Assembly (NCBI RefSeq): GCF_024614185.1
Contig: NZ_JAHTLF010000016.1
Span: forward strand, 186,001 to 250,000
Source of the DNA: Nocardioides carbamazepini
GTDB taxonomy: Bacteria > Actinomycetota > Actinomycetes > Propionibacteriales > Nocardioidaceae
Length of the DNA: 64,000 bases
Direction of reading: 5' to 3'
The notes under the pieces are model-generated. The model was not told where the DNA came from. It ran no database searches and saw only the letters and a list, made by a program, of their open reading frames with translations. This document shows, in pieces, positions 29,020 through 37,622 of the stretch (positions within the stretch are counted from its first letter, which is position 1; every line of letters begins with the position of its first letter). The position numbers and the translations under genes are program-made.

Positions 29020-30211
29020 CGCCGAGATCATCCCGATCGGCACCCGCGGCCAGCCCGGCCGCGGCACCGGCAAGCGCCCGTCGGCCGCGGCCCGGGGGCT
29101 CGCGCCGAAGAGCGCGACGCCGCGCAAGGCCGCCCCGGCGAAGAAGCCGGCGACGCCGACACCGGACGGCGCTCCGGTCGAGGAGCGTCCCGTCGTCGAC
29201 GACACCCCCGTCATCGAGATCCCGTCGCTGCTCGACACGCCGGCCGACGTACCCCCGACGACGTCGTCGACGGCGCCCGCGGCCCGCACCGAGGAGCGCG
29301 GCAGCAGTCCGCTCGCGGGCATCCCGGCCGGCGACTGGCTCTCGGCCTTCCAGCATGCCAGCAAGGAGCTGTTCGGCGACCAGTGGGAGCCCCAGCTTGC
29401 CCGCTTCCTCGCCTTCCTGCGGCGCCGGCTGACCGGCGACTACACGGTCGACGAGTACGGCTTCGACGCCGAGGTCACCGAGCGCTTCTTCATGGCGGCC
29501 CTGCGGCCGGTCGCGCAGAAGTGGTTCCGGATCGAGGTCCGTGGGATCGACAACATCCCGGCCGAGGGCGGTGCCCTGGTCGTCTCCAACCACTCGGGCA
29601 CGGTGCCGGTCGACGGACTGATGACCATGGTCTCCATCCACGACCACACCGGTCGCTTCCTGCGCCCGCTCGGTGCCGACCTGGTGTTCCGGCTGCCGCT
29701 CGTGGGCTCCGTGGCCCGCAAGGGCGGTGCCACCCTGGCCTGCAGCGAGGACGCCGAGCGGATGCTGCGCGGCGGCGAGCTCGTCGGCGTGTGGCCGGAG
29801 GGCTTCAAGGGCATCGGGAAGCCGTTCTCCGAGCGCTACAAGCTCCAGCGGTTCGGTCGTGGTGGGTTCGTGGCTGCCGCGCTGCGCACGGGTGTCCCGA
29901 TCGTGCCGCTCTCCGTGGTCGGTGCCGAGGAGATCTACCCGCTCGTCGGCAACATCCCGTCGCTGGCTCGGCTGCTCGGGGTGCCGTACATCCCGATCAC
30001 GCCCCTCTTCCCCCTGCTGGGACCGCTCGGCCTGGTGCCGCTGCCGTCGAAGTGGCTGCTCGAGTTCGGCGAGCCGATCCGGACCGACGAGTACGACGCG
30101 GGCGCGGCCGATGACCCGATGCTGGTGTTCAACGTGACCGACCAGGTCCGCGAGACCATCCAGCAGACGCTCTACAGCCTGCTGATGCAGCGCGAGTCCG
30201 TCTTCCGCTGA
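29012..30211 (+). CDS. PlsC-type 1-acylglycerol-3-phosphate acyltransferase-like protein
   Basis: The 399-residue protein has an unusual 110-residue low-complexity N terminus rich in Ala, Pro, Lys and Thr. An acyltransferase domain follows, with VVSNHSGTVPVDG (an expanded H-x6-D variant of the HX4D catalytic motif), FRLPLVGSVARKGG and GVWPEGFKGIGKPF. The family transfers acyl groups in phospholipid synthesis; Rv0502 is the positional equivalent. TGGAGG just upstream supports the ATG at 29012. Whether the true acceptor is lysophosphatidate or another lipid cannot be told. Confidence 0.88.
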   Translation: MADAEIIPIGTRGQPGRGTGKRPSAAARGLAPKSATPRKAAPAKKPATPTPDGAPVEERPVVDDTPVIEIPSLLDTPADVPPTTSSTAPAARTEERGSSPLAGIPAGDWLSAFQHASKELFGDQWEPQLARFLAFLRRRLTGDYTVDEYGFDAEVTERFFMAALRPVAQKWFRIEVRGIDNIPAEGGALVVSNHSGTVPVDGLMTMVSIHDHTGRFLRPLGADLVFRLPLVGSVARKGGATLACSEDAERMLRGGELVGVWPEGFKGIGKPFSERYKLQRFGRGGFVAAALRTGVPIVPLSVVGAEEIYPLVGNIPSLARLLGVPYIPITPLFPLLGPLGLVPLPSKWLLEFGEPIRTDEYDAGAADDPMLVFNVTDQVRETIQQTLYSLLMQRESVFR

Positions 30212-30237
30212 AGCCGAGCCCCCAGGGGGACCGGGCT
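30212..30237. terminator. Weak hairpin between convergent acyltransferase and rsbN genes
   Basis: AGCC ... CCCC and GGGG ... GGCT can pair across 30212-30237 with an internal mismatch and a two-base loop. It directly follows the acyltransferase stop in a 35-base convergent gap. It is plausible as a shared terminator, but the stem is broken. Confidence 0.35.
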
Positions 30238-30246
30238 ACGCGCCGG

Positions 30247-31410
30247 CTACGGCGTCTGGTTGGTGCCGAGCAGGCCGCCGAGCAGCCCGCCCACGCCTTC
30301 GACGAGCGTGCCCACCAGCGACGGCGGGGTCGACCCGTCGGTGGTCTGGGGCTGGCCGTCGAGGCCCAGGGCGCCGGTGAGGCCGCCGGTGACCTCCTCG
30401 ACCGCCTTGCCGACGGTGTTGGGCGGCTTGGGGGCGTCCGGCGGGCTCGGCTGCGTCGGCCCCTGCCCCGGTGGCGGCGGGGGCGGGCCGGGCTGGCCGG
30501 TCGCGGCGGGCGGCGCCGGGTCTTCCTTCGCCGGCTTGTCCTTCTTCGCGGCGGGCGGCAGCACCTGGGTCGCCGACGCGCTGATGTCGCCGCTGAGGAC
30601 CGCGCTGAGCGGCAGGGCGACGAAGTCGGGGACCTGTGCGATGTCGCCCTCGGCGCAGCCGGGGCAGGTCTCCCACGCGGCGGCGTCGATCTGGCGGATC
30701 GTCTGCGTCGCGGTGATCAGGATCGAGCGGCTCTCGGACGGCACGGCCGGGCCGAGGGCGCCGAGCACGTCCATGCTCCCGCCGGCGAAGGCGCGCAGGT
30801 CGGCGATCCGGTCGGCCTTGCCGGTGGCGGCGTAGTCGTCGAGCGCGAACTCGGACGCCTGGCGGGCCTGGTCGGTGAAGTCCTGGAGCGTCTCGTTGAC
30901 CGCGTCGGCGCTCGCGTCGCGCGCCACGAGCGACTGGAACTCGTCGAGACGGGACTCGGCGTGCGAGATGAGGGCCTCGGCCTTGGCGGCACCGTCGGGC
31001 TGCAGGTTGGTCTGGGCGTTCTCGATCGCCCGCTTGACGGGGTAGAGCACGTCGCCGGGCAGTGCGTCCTGCGAGGCCATCGCCATCGACCCGGTGGCGG
31101 ACACCACGGCGAAGCCGCCGATCACGGCAGCCAGGCGGCGCTCGCGGGAGCCGCGTCGTTGGCGCGGGGTGAGCCGGACGGCCAGGTCCTCCTCGGCCCG
31201 CGCGGGCTCGCGCTCGGCGGCGGCGACCAGCTGGGAGCGCAGGGAGGCGACGAACTCGGGGCGGGCGGTGACGGGAGGCACGGCCCGCAGGGCCGCAACC
31301 ATCTCGAGCAGCTCGGCGTGCGTCTGGTCGTCGGCTGCGACGTCCCCGCCGCGACCGGAGACCAGCGCGTCGAACTCCTCCGCGCCGCGCGACCAGCCGT
31401 TCCCGCGCAT
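30247..31410 (-). CDS. rsbN: RsbN-like membrane anti-sigma factor (DUF5667 domain)
   Basis: The 387-residue protein has a cytoplasmic N-terminal domain (about 1-90, LLEMVAALRAVPPVTARPEF), one membrane segment (AAVIGGFAVVSATGSMAMA), an external helical DUF5667-type domain with LPGDVLYPVKRAIENAQ, a CPGC motif, and a long Pro/Gly-rich tail. It is encoded directly downstream of a BldN-like sigma factor, as rsbN is in Streptomyces, where RsbN is a membrane anti-sigma factor holding sigma-BldN. A CGTAAC-N17-CGTTGG promoter lies before it, fitting control by its own sigma factor. The GTG at 31413 is an alternative start. Confidence 0.82.
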   Translation of the reverse strand: MRGNGWSRGAEEFDALVSGRGGDVAADDQTHAELLEMVAALRAVPPVTARPEFVASLRSQLVAAAEREPARAEEDLAVRLTPRQRRGSRERRLAAVIGGFAVVSATGSMAMASQDALPGDVLYPVKRAIENAQTNLQPDGAAKAEALISHAESRLDEFQSLVARDASADAVNETLQDFTDQARQASEFALDDYAATGKADRIADLRAFAGGSMDVLGALGPAVPSESRSILITATQTIRQIDAAAWETCPGCAEGDIAQVPDFVALPLSAVLSGDISASATQVLPPAAKKDKPAKEDPAPPAATGQPGPPPPPPGQGPTQPSPPDAPKPPNTVGKAVEEVTGGLTGALGLDGQPQTTDGSTPPSLVGTLVEGVGGLLGGLLGTNQTP

Positions 31411-31468
31411 CACAACGTCCGTCCTCGTGTCGGGAGGGTCGCCACGACCCTCGAACTCTCTCGAACAT

Positions 31469-31497
31469 CCAACGACGGGTCGGTCCCGCTGGTTACG
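31469..31497 (-). promoter_or_regulatory. BldN-type promoter of the rsbN-like gene
   Basis: On the minus strand, CGTAAC (31497-31492) and CGTTGG (31474-31469) are 17 bases apart. This closely resembles the sigma-BldN consensus reported for Streptomyces (CGTAAC, about 16 bases, CGTTGA; recalled). Transcription would start near 31462, about 50 bases before rsbN. The same element stands before the lytic transglycosylase gene (47730-47758). Confidence 0.65.
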
Positions 31498-31543
31498 GTC
31501 CGGACGGATGGAGGGGCATAGTCCGAATTGATCATCCGCTCGA

Positions 31544-32422
31544 TCATCGGATCCCCTCCGGCATCAGCTTCGCCAGGTTGCGCACGCCACGCAGCTGGAG
31601 CTGCTTGATCGCGCCGTCGCTGCGACCGAGCGCCGCGGCGGTCTCGGCGATGCTCAGGCCCTGCAGGAAGCGCATGATGAGGCAGTCCCGCTGCTCGTTG
31701 GGGAGCTTGGTGAGCGCCTCGAGCAGGATCTCGTTGGTCAGGCTGGCGAGGACGGCGTTCTCGGGGCCCTCGGTGGCGTCGTCGTGCTGACCCATGTCCT
31801 CGGTCGTCAGCTCGAGGCGGGTGCGGCCGGCCTTGAAGTGGTCGGTCGCGAGGTTGCGGGCGATGGTCATCAGCCAGGCGCCGAAGTCCTTGCCCTGCCA
31901 CCGGAACGACGACATGTTGCGCAGCGCGCGGAAGAAGGTCTCCGAGCAGAGGTCCTCGGCGACGACCACGGAGCGGGTCCGGTAGTAGAGGAACCGGTAG
32001 ACCGACGGCTGGTAGTGGTCGTAGAGCAGCCCGAACGCCTCCGCGTCGCCACCCCGGGCGAGCTCGACCAGCCCGATCAGCCGTTCGCGGGCCTCCGGGG
32101 AGTCCTCCGAGGAGGTCGCGAGCGTGGCGTCGCCGAACCCACCGGCGCCGTCGCGCTCGAAGCCGTCGGGGCTGCCGGGGCTGCCGGGGCTGCCGGGGCT
32201 GCCGGGGCCGGCCGGGTCGGCGGAGGTGTCGGCACTCGCCTCGCTCAGCAGCCGGTGGTCGCCCTCGGAGCGGCGGGCCGACGGTGTCGCGAACGGTCCG
32301 CCGGAGGGGCCGGTGGCAGGGACGCCGACCAACGCCGGGCCCAGGTCCGGGGTCAGCGCAGCGAGCACGGCCGCGCGCAGAGCGTCCAGCCCTCGCGACA
32401 GGTCAGTGCGCTGCCAGGTCAT
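31544..32422 (-). CDS. bldN: BldN-like ECF RNA polymerase sigma factor
   Basis: The 292-residue protein is an ECF sigma factor with an unusually long N-terminal extension of about 105 residues. Region 2 spans YDHYQPSVYRFLYYRTRSVV and LCSETFFRALRNMSSF. Region 4 spans LPNEQRDCLIMRFLQGLSIA and ETAAALGRSDGAIKQLQLRG. Streptomyces BldN also has an N-terminal pro-extension removed by proteolysis. Here the extension includes a (GSP)4 tandem repeat. GGGAGGG upstream supports the ATG, and TAGGAT in the leader could be its -10 box. An RsbN-like anti-sigma gene follows. In Streptomyces BldN drives aerial-hypha coat genes; the role here is unknown. Confidence 0.85.
   Translation of the reverse strand: MTWQRTDLSRGLDALRAAVLAALTPDLGPALVGVPATGPSGGPFATPSARRSEGDHRLLSEASADTSADPAGPGSPGSPGSPGSPDGFERDGAGGFGDATLATSSEDSPEARERLIGLVELARGGDAEAFGLLYDHYQPSVYRFLYYRTRSVVVAEDLCSETFFRALRNMSSFRWQGKDFGAWLMTIARNLATDHFKAGRTRLELTTEDMGQHDDATEGPENAVLASLTNEILLEALTKLPNEQRDCLIMRFLQGLSIAETAAALGRSDGAIKQLQLRGVRNLAKLMPEGIR
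32171..32206. repeat. Four tandem 9-bp repeats in the bldN-like gene
   Basis: GCTGCCGGG is repeated four times without interruption on the plus strand. It encodes Gly-Ser-Pro repeats in the N-terminal extension of the sigma factor. Each unit is in frame, so slippage would change the length of the extension by three residues without breaking the gene. Confidence 0.95.
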
Positions 32423-32575
32423 GCGGGTTCCCTCCCTACTGCCCCCGGAGGGGATCCTACGGCGGATCCGGGCGCCGCGATACCGGAACCTGAGAACCGG
32501 TCGGGGCGGGCCGCGGACCTCCCGCGCCGGAAGGTTACCGCCCGGTAGGGGTCGCCGTCACCGGTTGCCGGCGGA

Positions 32576-33457
32576 TCAGGAGCGGTGCCGCTGGCGGCGT
32601 ACGACGGCCCCGGCGATCGCTGCCCCGGTGGCCGCCGAGCCCATGATGATCCCGGCCCGGGCGGCCTTGCGGCCGGTCCGGTAGTCGCGGATCCGCCAGC
32701 CGTGGGCGCGGGCGTGGGCGCGCAGCTTCGCGTCGGGGTTGATGGCGCAGGGATCGCCGACGAGGCCGAGCATCGGCAGGTCGTTGGCGGAGTCGCTGTA
32801 GGCGGAGCAGAGGGACAGGTCGAGGCCCTCCCGCTCGGCGAGCGCCGTGACCGCGACCGCCTTCGCCGGTCCGTGCAGCATGTCGCCGACGAGCTTTCCG
32901 GTGTAGACCCCGTCGACGTGCTCGGCGACGGTGCCGAGGGCTCCGGTGAGACCGAGCCGGCGGGCGATCAGGCTCGCGATCTCGATCGGGGCCGCGGTCA
33001 CCAGCCAGACCCGCTGGCCCTGGTCGAGGTGCATCTGGGCGAGGGCACGGGTGCCCGGCCAGATCCGGTGCGCCATCGCCTCGTCGAAGATCTCCTCGCC
33101 GACGTCCTCGATCTCCTGCACCGTGTGTCCGGCGATGAACGCGAGCGCGGAGTTGCGGGCCTCGGCGACGTGCTCGGGGTCCTCGACCCCGACGAAGCGG
33201 AAGTAGGCCTGCTTGTACGCCGCCCCGAGGATGTCGCGCGTCGTGAAGAACTTGCGCCGGTAGAGACCGCGGGCGAGGTGGAAGATGCTCGCGCCCTGCA
33301 TCACGGTGTTGTCGACGTCGAAGAACGCCGCCGCGCGCGGATCGGCGGGGTGCGCGAGCGCGGTCTCGACCTCGGCGGCCGCGGCCGCCGCCTCGCCGGC
33401 CAGTCGGGACCTTTGCTGCAGGTTCAGCCGGCGGGGGCGGTCGGCGGGCGGCACCAT
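32576..33457 (-). CDS. HAD-IB family phosphatase (SerB-like)
   Basis: The 293-residue protein has HAD motif [18 protein letters not shown], motif [10 protein letters not shown], and motif [15 protein letters not shown]. The spacing and the C1 cap are as in the SerB/CicA group of phosphoserine-phosphatase-like enzymes. A hydrophobic C terminus ([17 protein letters not shown]) may tether it to the membrane. Mycobacterial Rv0505c (serB1) is the positional match. The ATG at 33457 lies 7 bases from TAGGGT (leaderless). It is divergent from an acyl-CoA ligase. A phospholipid or sugar phosphatase is as likely as a phosphoserine phosphatase. Confidence 0.88.
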   Translation of the reverse strand: MVPPADRPRRLNLQQRSRLAGEAAAAAAEVETALAHPADPRAAAFFDVDNTVMQGASIFHLARGLYRRKFFTTRDILGAAYKQAYFRFVGVEDPEHVAEARNSALAFIAGHTVQEIEDVGEEIFDEAMAHRIWPGTRALAQMHLDQGQRVWLVTAAPIEIASLIARRLGLTGALGTVAEHVDGVYTGKLVGDMLHGPAKAVAVTALAEREGLDLSLCSAYSDSANDLPMLGLVGDPCAINPDAKLRAHARAHGWRIRDYRTGRKAARAGIIMGSAATGAAIAGAVVRRQRHRS

Positions 33458-33499
33458 GCGGCCCACCCTAGAAGAAATGCGCCCGCGTAGGATCCCTCC

Positions 33500-35119
33500 A
33501 TGTCGTTGTCGGACGAGACGAGTGCTGTCCCCGACGTGGCCGCCCTCGTCGCGTCCGCCGCCGCCGAGCACCCGGAGCGGCTCGCCGTCGTCGAGGCCGG
33601 CGGTCGCGGACTCACCTGGTCCGACCTCGAGGACGAGGTCGGCCGGGTCGCGACCGGGCTCGGCCGTGCCGGCATCCTCGCCGGGCACCGGGTGCTGCTG
33701 GCGCTCGGCAACCGGCTGGAGTTCGTGACGTCCTATCTCGGCGTGCTGCGCGCCCAGGCCGTCGCCGTGCCGGTGAACCCCGGCTCCACAGCCACCGAGC
33801 TCGCGGCGATGCTCGTCGACTGCGGTGCCCGGCTCGTGGTCGCCGACGGGCAGACCGTCGTCGCCGTCCGGGACGCCGTGGCGCGCGCCGAGGTCGCGGC
33901 GGCGGCTCGGGACGAGCACCGCCCGGCGCCGCGGATCGTCCTCGTCGGCACCGACCCCCAGGACGACGAGGGCGCGTACGACGACCTCCGCTCCGAGACC
34001 GCCGTCCCGGTGCCGCCGCTGCTGGACCCCGAGAAGCTCGCCGTCCTGCTCTACACCAGCGGCACGTCCGGGCGACCGCGGGCCGCGATGCTCACCCACC
34101 GCGCCCTGCTGGCGAACGTCGACCAGGTCGCCGCCGTACGGCCTCCCATGATCCACTCCGACGACGTCGTGCTCGGCGTCCTGCCGCTGTTCCACGTCTA
34201 CGGCCTCGGGGCCGTGCTGGGCGGGGTGATCCGGCACCGCGCCAAGCTGGTGCTCACCGAGCGCTTCGACCCCGAGGGCACGCTCGACCTGGTGGAGGAC
34301 GAGGCGTGCAGCGTCGTACCGGTCGCGCCGCCGGTGTTCGCGGCCTGGCGCCACGTGGACGCGCTCGCCGAGCGGCTCGGGCCCGTCCGGATGATCCTGT
34401 CCGGCTCCGCCCCGCTCGCAGCCGAGACGGTCGAGGAGTTCGGTGCGCTGACCCGGGTGCCCATCCATCAGGGCTACGGCCTCACCGAGGCGTCGCCGGT
34501 CGTCACCAGCACCCTCCGCTCGGCCGAGATCAAGCCCGGCTCGGTGGGCGCCGCGCTCGACGGCATCGACATCCGCCTGGTCGACGACGAGGGCCGGCCG
34601 CTGGACGCGGCGGCTGCCGACGACCCCGGCGAGATCCAGATCCGCGGCCGCAACCTGTTCAGCGGCTACTGGCCCGACGGTCACGACGGTCCCGGCGACG
34701 ACGGCTGGTGGTCGACCGGCGACGTCGGCTTCCTGGACGCCGACGGCGACCTCTTCCTGGTCGACCGGGTCAAGGAGCTGGTCATCGTGTCCGGCTTCAA
34801 CGTCTACCCCACCGAGGTGGAGGCGATCCTCGAGGAGGTTCCCGGCGTGCGCCAGGCCGCCGTGCTCGGCGTGCCCGACGAGCAGACCGGCGAGGCCGTG
34901 GTCGCGTACGTCGTGCCCGACTCGGGAGCGGTGGCCGGTGCCGACGCGGTGGCGGTGGTGGCCGCGGTCGAGGCCGCGGCCGAGGAGCGGCTGGCGGCGT
35001 ACAAGAGACCGGTCCGGGTGGAGGTCGTCGACGAGCTGCCGCGGACCGTGACGGGCAAGATCCGCAAGGGCGTGCTGCGTGGCGCCGAGCGGCGCAAGGC
35101 CCTGGGGATCCTGGAATGA
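33500..35119 (+). CDS. AMP-dependent acyl-CoA synthetase/ligase
   Basis: The 539-residue ANL-superfamily ligase has the P-loop [29 protein letters not shown], the A5 motif [14 protein letters not shown]8 region [20 protein letters not shown] and the C-terminal catalytic Lys in [10 protein letters not shown]. It most likely activates a medium- or long-chain fatty acid; substrate choice cannot be read from sequence. TAGGAT ends six bases before the ATG (leaderless start). It overlaps the glutaredoxin-like gene (ATGA). Confidence 0.92.
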   Translation: MSLSDETSAVPDVAALVASAAAEHPERLAVVEAGGRGLTWSDLEDEVGRVATGLGRAGILAGHRVLLALGNRLEFVTSYLGVLRAQAVAVPVNPGSTATELAAMLVDCGARLVVADGQTVVAVRDAVARAEVAAAARDEHRPAPRIVLVGTDPQDDEGAYDDLRSETAVPVPPLLDPEKLAVLLYTSGTSGRPRAAMLTHRALLANVDQVAAVRPPMIHSDDVVLGVLPLFHVYGLGAVLGGVIRHRAKLVLTERFDPEGTLDLVEDEACSVVPVAPPVFAAWRHVDALAERLGPVRMILSGSAPLAAETVEEFGALTRVPIHQGYGLTEASPVVTSTLRSAEIKPGSVGAALDGIDIRLVDDEGRPLDAAAADDPGEIQIRGRNLFSGYWPDGHDGPGDDGWWSTGDVGFLDADGDLFLVDRVKELVIVSGFNVYPTEVEAILEEVPGVRQAAVLGVPDEQTGEAVVAYVVPDSGAVAGADAVAVVAAVEAAAEERLAAYKRPVRVEVVDELPRTVTGKIRKGVLRGAERRKALGILE

Positions 35120-35367
35120 GCGGCGTGCGCGCGCCCCGGGTCACCCTCTACAGCCGCCCCGGCTGCCACCTGTGCGACGACGCCCGCGCGGTCATCGAGG
35201 CCGTCTGCGCCGAGCTGGGGGAGAGCTACGAGGAGCTGTCCATCGACGACGACCCCGCGCTCGCCGACCGCTTCGCCGACGAGATCCCGGTGACCTTCGT
35301 CGATGGGCGCCAGCACGACTTCTGGCGGGTCAGCGCCGACCGGCTGCGCGCGGCACTGCGCGGCTGA
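35116..35367 (+). CDS. Glutaredoxin-like (DUF836-type) protein
   Basis: The 83-residue thioredoxin-fold protein has [20 protein letters not shown] with a CxxC active site (CHLC), the cis-Pro in [10 protein letters not shown] and a short C-terminal helix. The positional match in Mycobacterium is Rv0506. It overlaps the acyl-CoA ligase upstream and lies just before rex, fitting a redox-related neighbourhood. Disulfide reductase activity is likely but untested. A 17-base word shared with 53901-53917 begins at the last base of its stop codon. Confidence 0.9.
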   Translation: MSGVRAPRVTLYSRPGCHLCDDARAVIEAVCAELGESYEELSIDDDPALADRFADEIPVTFVDGRQHDFWRVSADRLRAALRG

Positions 35368-35455
35368 TCCGGTAGCTGAACCGCAAACCGCCCCGCCCCG
35401 AGCCGGTACCGGTGTGACGTACCAGTCGCCCCGTCGAGTTGCGCCTCCGCCCATT

Positions 35456-35484
35456 TTGTTCTCGCGTTCACAAACTCCTACAGT
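35456..35484 (+). promoter_or_regulatory. rex promoter with overlapping Rex operator
   Basis: TTGTTC (35456-35461) and TACAGT (35479-35484) form a -35/-10 pair with a 17-base spacer. The Rex-type half-sites TTGT ... TTCACAA (35456-35473) overlap the -35 box and spacer. The right half fits the Rex consensus TTGTGAA-N4-TTCACAA fully, and the left half matches only at TTGT. This arrangement implies autorepression of rex and the hem genes at low NADH and release at high NADH. Confidence 0.65.
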
Positions 35485-35533
35485 GATCGAGCCGCGCCAC
35501 TGACGTTCGGTAGCGCGGCTGGAAAGTGGAGCT

Positions 35534-36238
35534 GTGACCACACGTAGTTCGACGGATGCCGCCCGGGTCATCCCGGAGGCCACGGTCGCCCGCCTGCCTG
35601 TGTACCTGCGGGCGCTGACGGCGCTGGCCGACAACGGGATCCGCACCTGCTCGAGCGAGGACCTCGCGACCGCGGCGGGCGTCAACAGCGCCAAGCTGCG
35701 CAAGGACCTGTCCTACCTCGGGAGCTACGGCACCCGAGGCGTCGGGTACGACGTCGACTACCTGCGCTACCAGATCGCACGTGAGATCGGCGTCACCCAG
35801 GACTGGCCGGTCGTCATCGTGGGCATCGGCAACCTCGGTCACGCCCTCGCCAACTACTCCGGCTTCCGCAGCCGCGGCTTCCGCGTCGTGGCGCTGCTCG
35901 ACGCCGACGAGTCCGTGGTCGGGCAGAGCGTGGCGGGCGTCGTCGTCCGTCCCTTCCGCGACCTCGAGGAGATCGTCCGCGAGCACGACGTCGCGATCGG
36001 CGTGATCGCCACCCCCGCCGTCGCCGCGCAGGACGTCGCCGACCGGATGGTCGCGATCGGCATCACCAGCATCCTCAACTTCGCGCCGGCCGTGGTGGCC
36101 GTGCCCGAGGGCGTCGACGTGCGCAAGGTCGACCTGTCGATCGAGCTGCAGATCCTCGCCTACCACGAGCAGCGCAAGGCCAATGGCGCCGACGCCGCGG
36201 CCGCGGTCGCGGTCGAGACCGGGGGAGGTGCGGCGTGA
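35534..36238 (+). CDS. rex: Redox-sensing transcriptional repressor Rex
   Basis: Rex binds DNA when NAD dominates and releases it when NADH rises, typically controlling respiratory genes. The 234-residue protein has an N-terminal winged helix (ATVARLPVYLRALTALADNG, VNSAKLRKDLSYLGSYGTRG) and a Rossmann domain with VVIVGIGNLGHALANY. A C-terminal domain-swap helix follows (VDLSIELQILAYHEQRK). The GTG start has GGAAAG upstream. It heads the rex-hemA-hemC-hemD unit, as in Streptomyces, linking heme synthesis to the NADH/NAD ratio. Confidence 0.96.
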   Translation: MTTRSSTDAARVIPEATVARLPVYLRALTALADNGIRTCSSEDLATAAGVNSAKLRKDLSYLGSYGTRGVGYDVDYLRYQIAREIGVTQDWPVVIVGIGNLGHALANYSGFRSRGFRVVALLDADESVVGQSVAGVVVRPFRDLEEIVREHDVAIGVIATPAVAAQDVADRMVAIGITSILNFAPAVVAVPEGVDVRKVDLSIELQILAYHEQRKANGADAAAAVAVETGGGAA

Positions 36239-36258
36239 GCGAGCGAAGCGAGCGAGCC

Positions 36259-36318
36259 ATGTCACGCCGCGCGTCCTGCACCTCGTCGACTTCCGAAGCG
36301 AAGCGAGGACGTCGATGA
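36259..36318 (+). CDS. Possible 19-residue leader peptide before hemA
   Basis: ATG at 36259 opens a 19-codon frame (MSRRASCTSSTSEAKRGRR) whose TGA overlaps the hemA ATG (ATGA). GAGCGAG lies about 6 bases upstream of it. hemA itself lacks a strong ribosome site, so translational coupling through this small frame is conceivable. The region is built partly of GAGCGAAGCGAG words that recur in actinobacterial intergenic DNA, so the frame may be accidental. Confidence 0.3.
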   Translation: MSRRASCTSSTSEAKRGRR

Positions 36319-37622
36319 GCGTGCTGGTCGTGGGCATCTCCCACAACTCCGCGCCGGTCGCCCTGCTCGAGCGGGTCGCGCTCGACCACGACGGCGTGCA
36401 GAAGCTGATCGCCGACGCCGCGTCGTGTGAGCACGTCAGCGAGGCGACGGTCATCGCCACCTGCAACCGACTCGAGATCTACACCGAGGTCGAGCGCTTC
36501 CACGGCAGCATCGAGCAGATCTCCCGGCTGCTGGTCGACCGGGCCGGCGAGTCGACCGAGGCGATGCTCCCGCACCTCTACGTCCACTACGACGACGGCG
36601 CGATCTCCCACCTCTTCCAGGTGGCTGCCGGCCTCGACTCGATGGCCGTCGGCGAGGGCCAGATCCTCGGCCAGACCCGCGAGGCGCTGCGCCGGGGCCA
36701 GGAGCTCGGCACCGTCGGCCCCGCTCTCAACCTGCTGTTCCAGCAGGCGCTGCGGGTCGGCAAGCGCACCCGCGCCGAGACGGAGATCGACCTGGTCGCC
36801 CCGACCCTGGTCAGCGCCGCGCTCGACGAGACGGCGAAGGTCGTCGGCTCCGTCGACGGCAAGCACGTCGTCGTGGTCGGCGCCGGTGCGATGGCAGGAC
36901 TGGCGACCGCGACCGCGAGTCGTCTCGGTGCCGGGCGCCTCTCGATCGTGAACCGCTCCGTCGACCGCGCGGTCCGGCTGGCCGTGCAGTACTCCGGCGA
37001 GGCAGTGCGCCTCGCCGACCTCGGCGAGGAGCTCGCCCGGGCCGACATCGTGATCAGCTGCACCGGCTCCTCCGGCACCATCATCGACCGCGCGCTGATG
37101 GACCAGGCACGTCAGGACACGGATCGGCCGCTCGCGCTGATCGACCTCGCGCTGCCCCACGACATCGCGCCGGACGTCGCCGACCTGCCCGGAGTCAGCC
37201 TGGTCGGCCTCGCCGAGCTCGCCGACCTGCTCCACGGCGGGGTGACCGGTCGCGAGGTCCAGGAGGTGCGCCGGATCCTCGGCGAGGAGGTCACCGCCTT
37301 CCTCGCCGCCCGCCGCCAGGCCAGCGTCACGCCGACCGTCGTCGCGCTCCGCTCGATGGCCACCAACGTCGTCGACGCCGAGATGACCCGCCTCGAGGGC
37401 CGACTGCCCGACCTCGACGAGGCGACCCGCGAGGAGATCCGGCACGCGGTGCGACGGGTCGCCGACAAGCTGCTCCACGAGCCGACCGTCCGGGTCAAGG
37501 AGCTCGCCAACGAGCAGGGCGCCGTCTCGTACGCCGCCGCGCTCGCCGAGCTCTTCGCGCTCGACCCCGACGCGGTCGACGCCGTCACCCGCCCCGTCGT
37601 CAGCGAGGAGGGCCGGTCATGA
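36315..37622 (+). CDS. hemA: Glutamyl-tRNA reductase
   Basis: HemA reduces glutamyl-tRNA to glutamate-1-semialdehyde, the first committed step of C5-pathway heme synthesis. The 435-residue protein has VLVVGISHNSAPVALLERVA, the catalytic Cys in ATCNRLEIYTEVERFHG, VGEGQILGQTREAL, the NADPH fold HVVVVGAGAMAGLATATASR and a C-terminal dimerisation helix domain. It overlaps hemC (ATGA) and lies 76 bases after rex. hemL, the next enzyme, is at 47.9 kb, and hemB at 42.6 kb. The C-terminal end shows no heme-binding tail. Confidence 0.96.
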   Translation: MSVLVVGISHNSAPVALLERVALDHDGVQKLIADAASCEHVSEATVIATCNRLEIYTEVERFHGSIEQISRLLVDRAGESTEAMLPHLYVHYDDGAISHLFQVAAGLDSMAVGEGQILGQTREALRRGQELGTVGPALNLLFQQALRVGKRTRAETEIDLVAPTLVSAALDETAKVVGSVDGKHVVVVGAGAMAGLATATASRLGAGRLSIVNRSVDRAVRLAVQYSGEAVRLADLGEELARADIVISCTGSSGTIIDRALMDQARQDTDRPLALIDLALPHDIAPDVADLPGVSLVGLAELADLLHGGVTGREVQEVRRILGEEVTAFLAARRQASVTPTVVALRSMATNVVDAEMTRLEGRLPDLDEATREEIRHAVRRVADKLLHEPTVRVKELANEQGAVSYAAALAELFALDPDAVDAVTRPVVSEEGRS

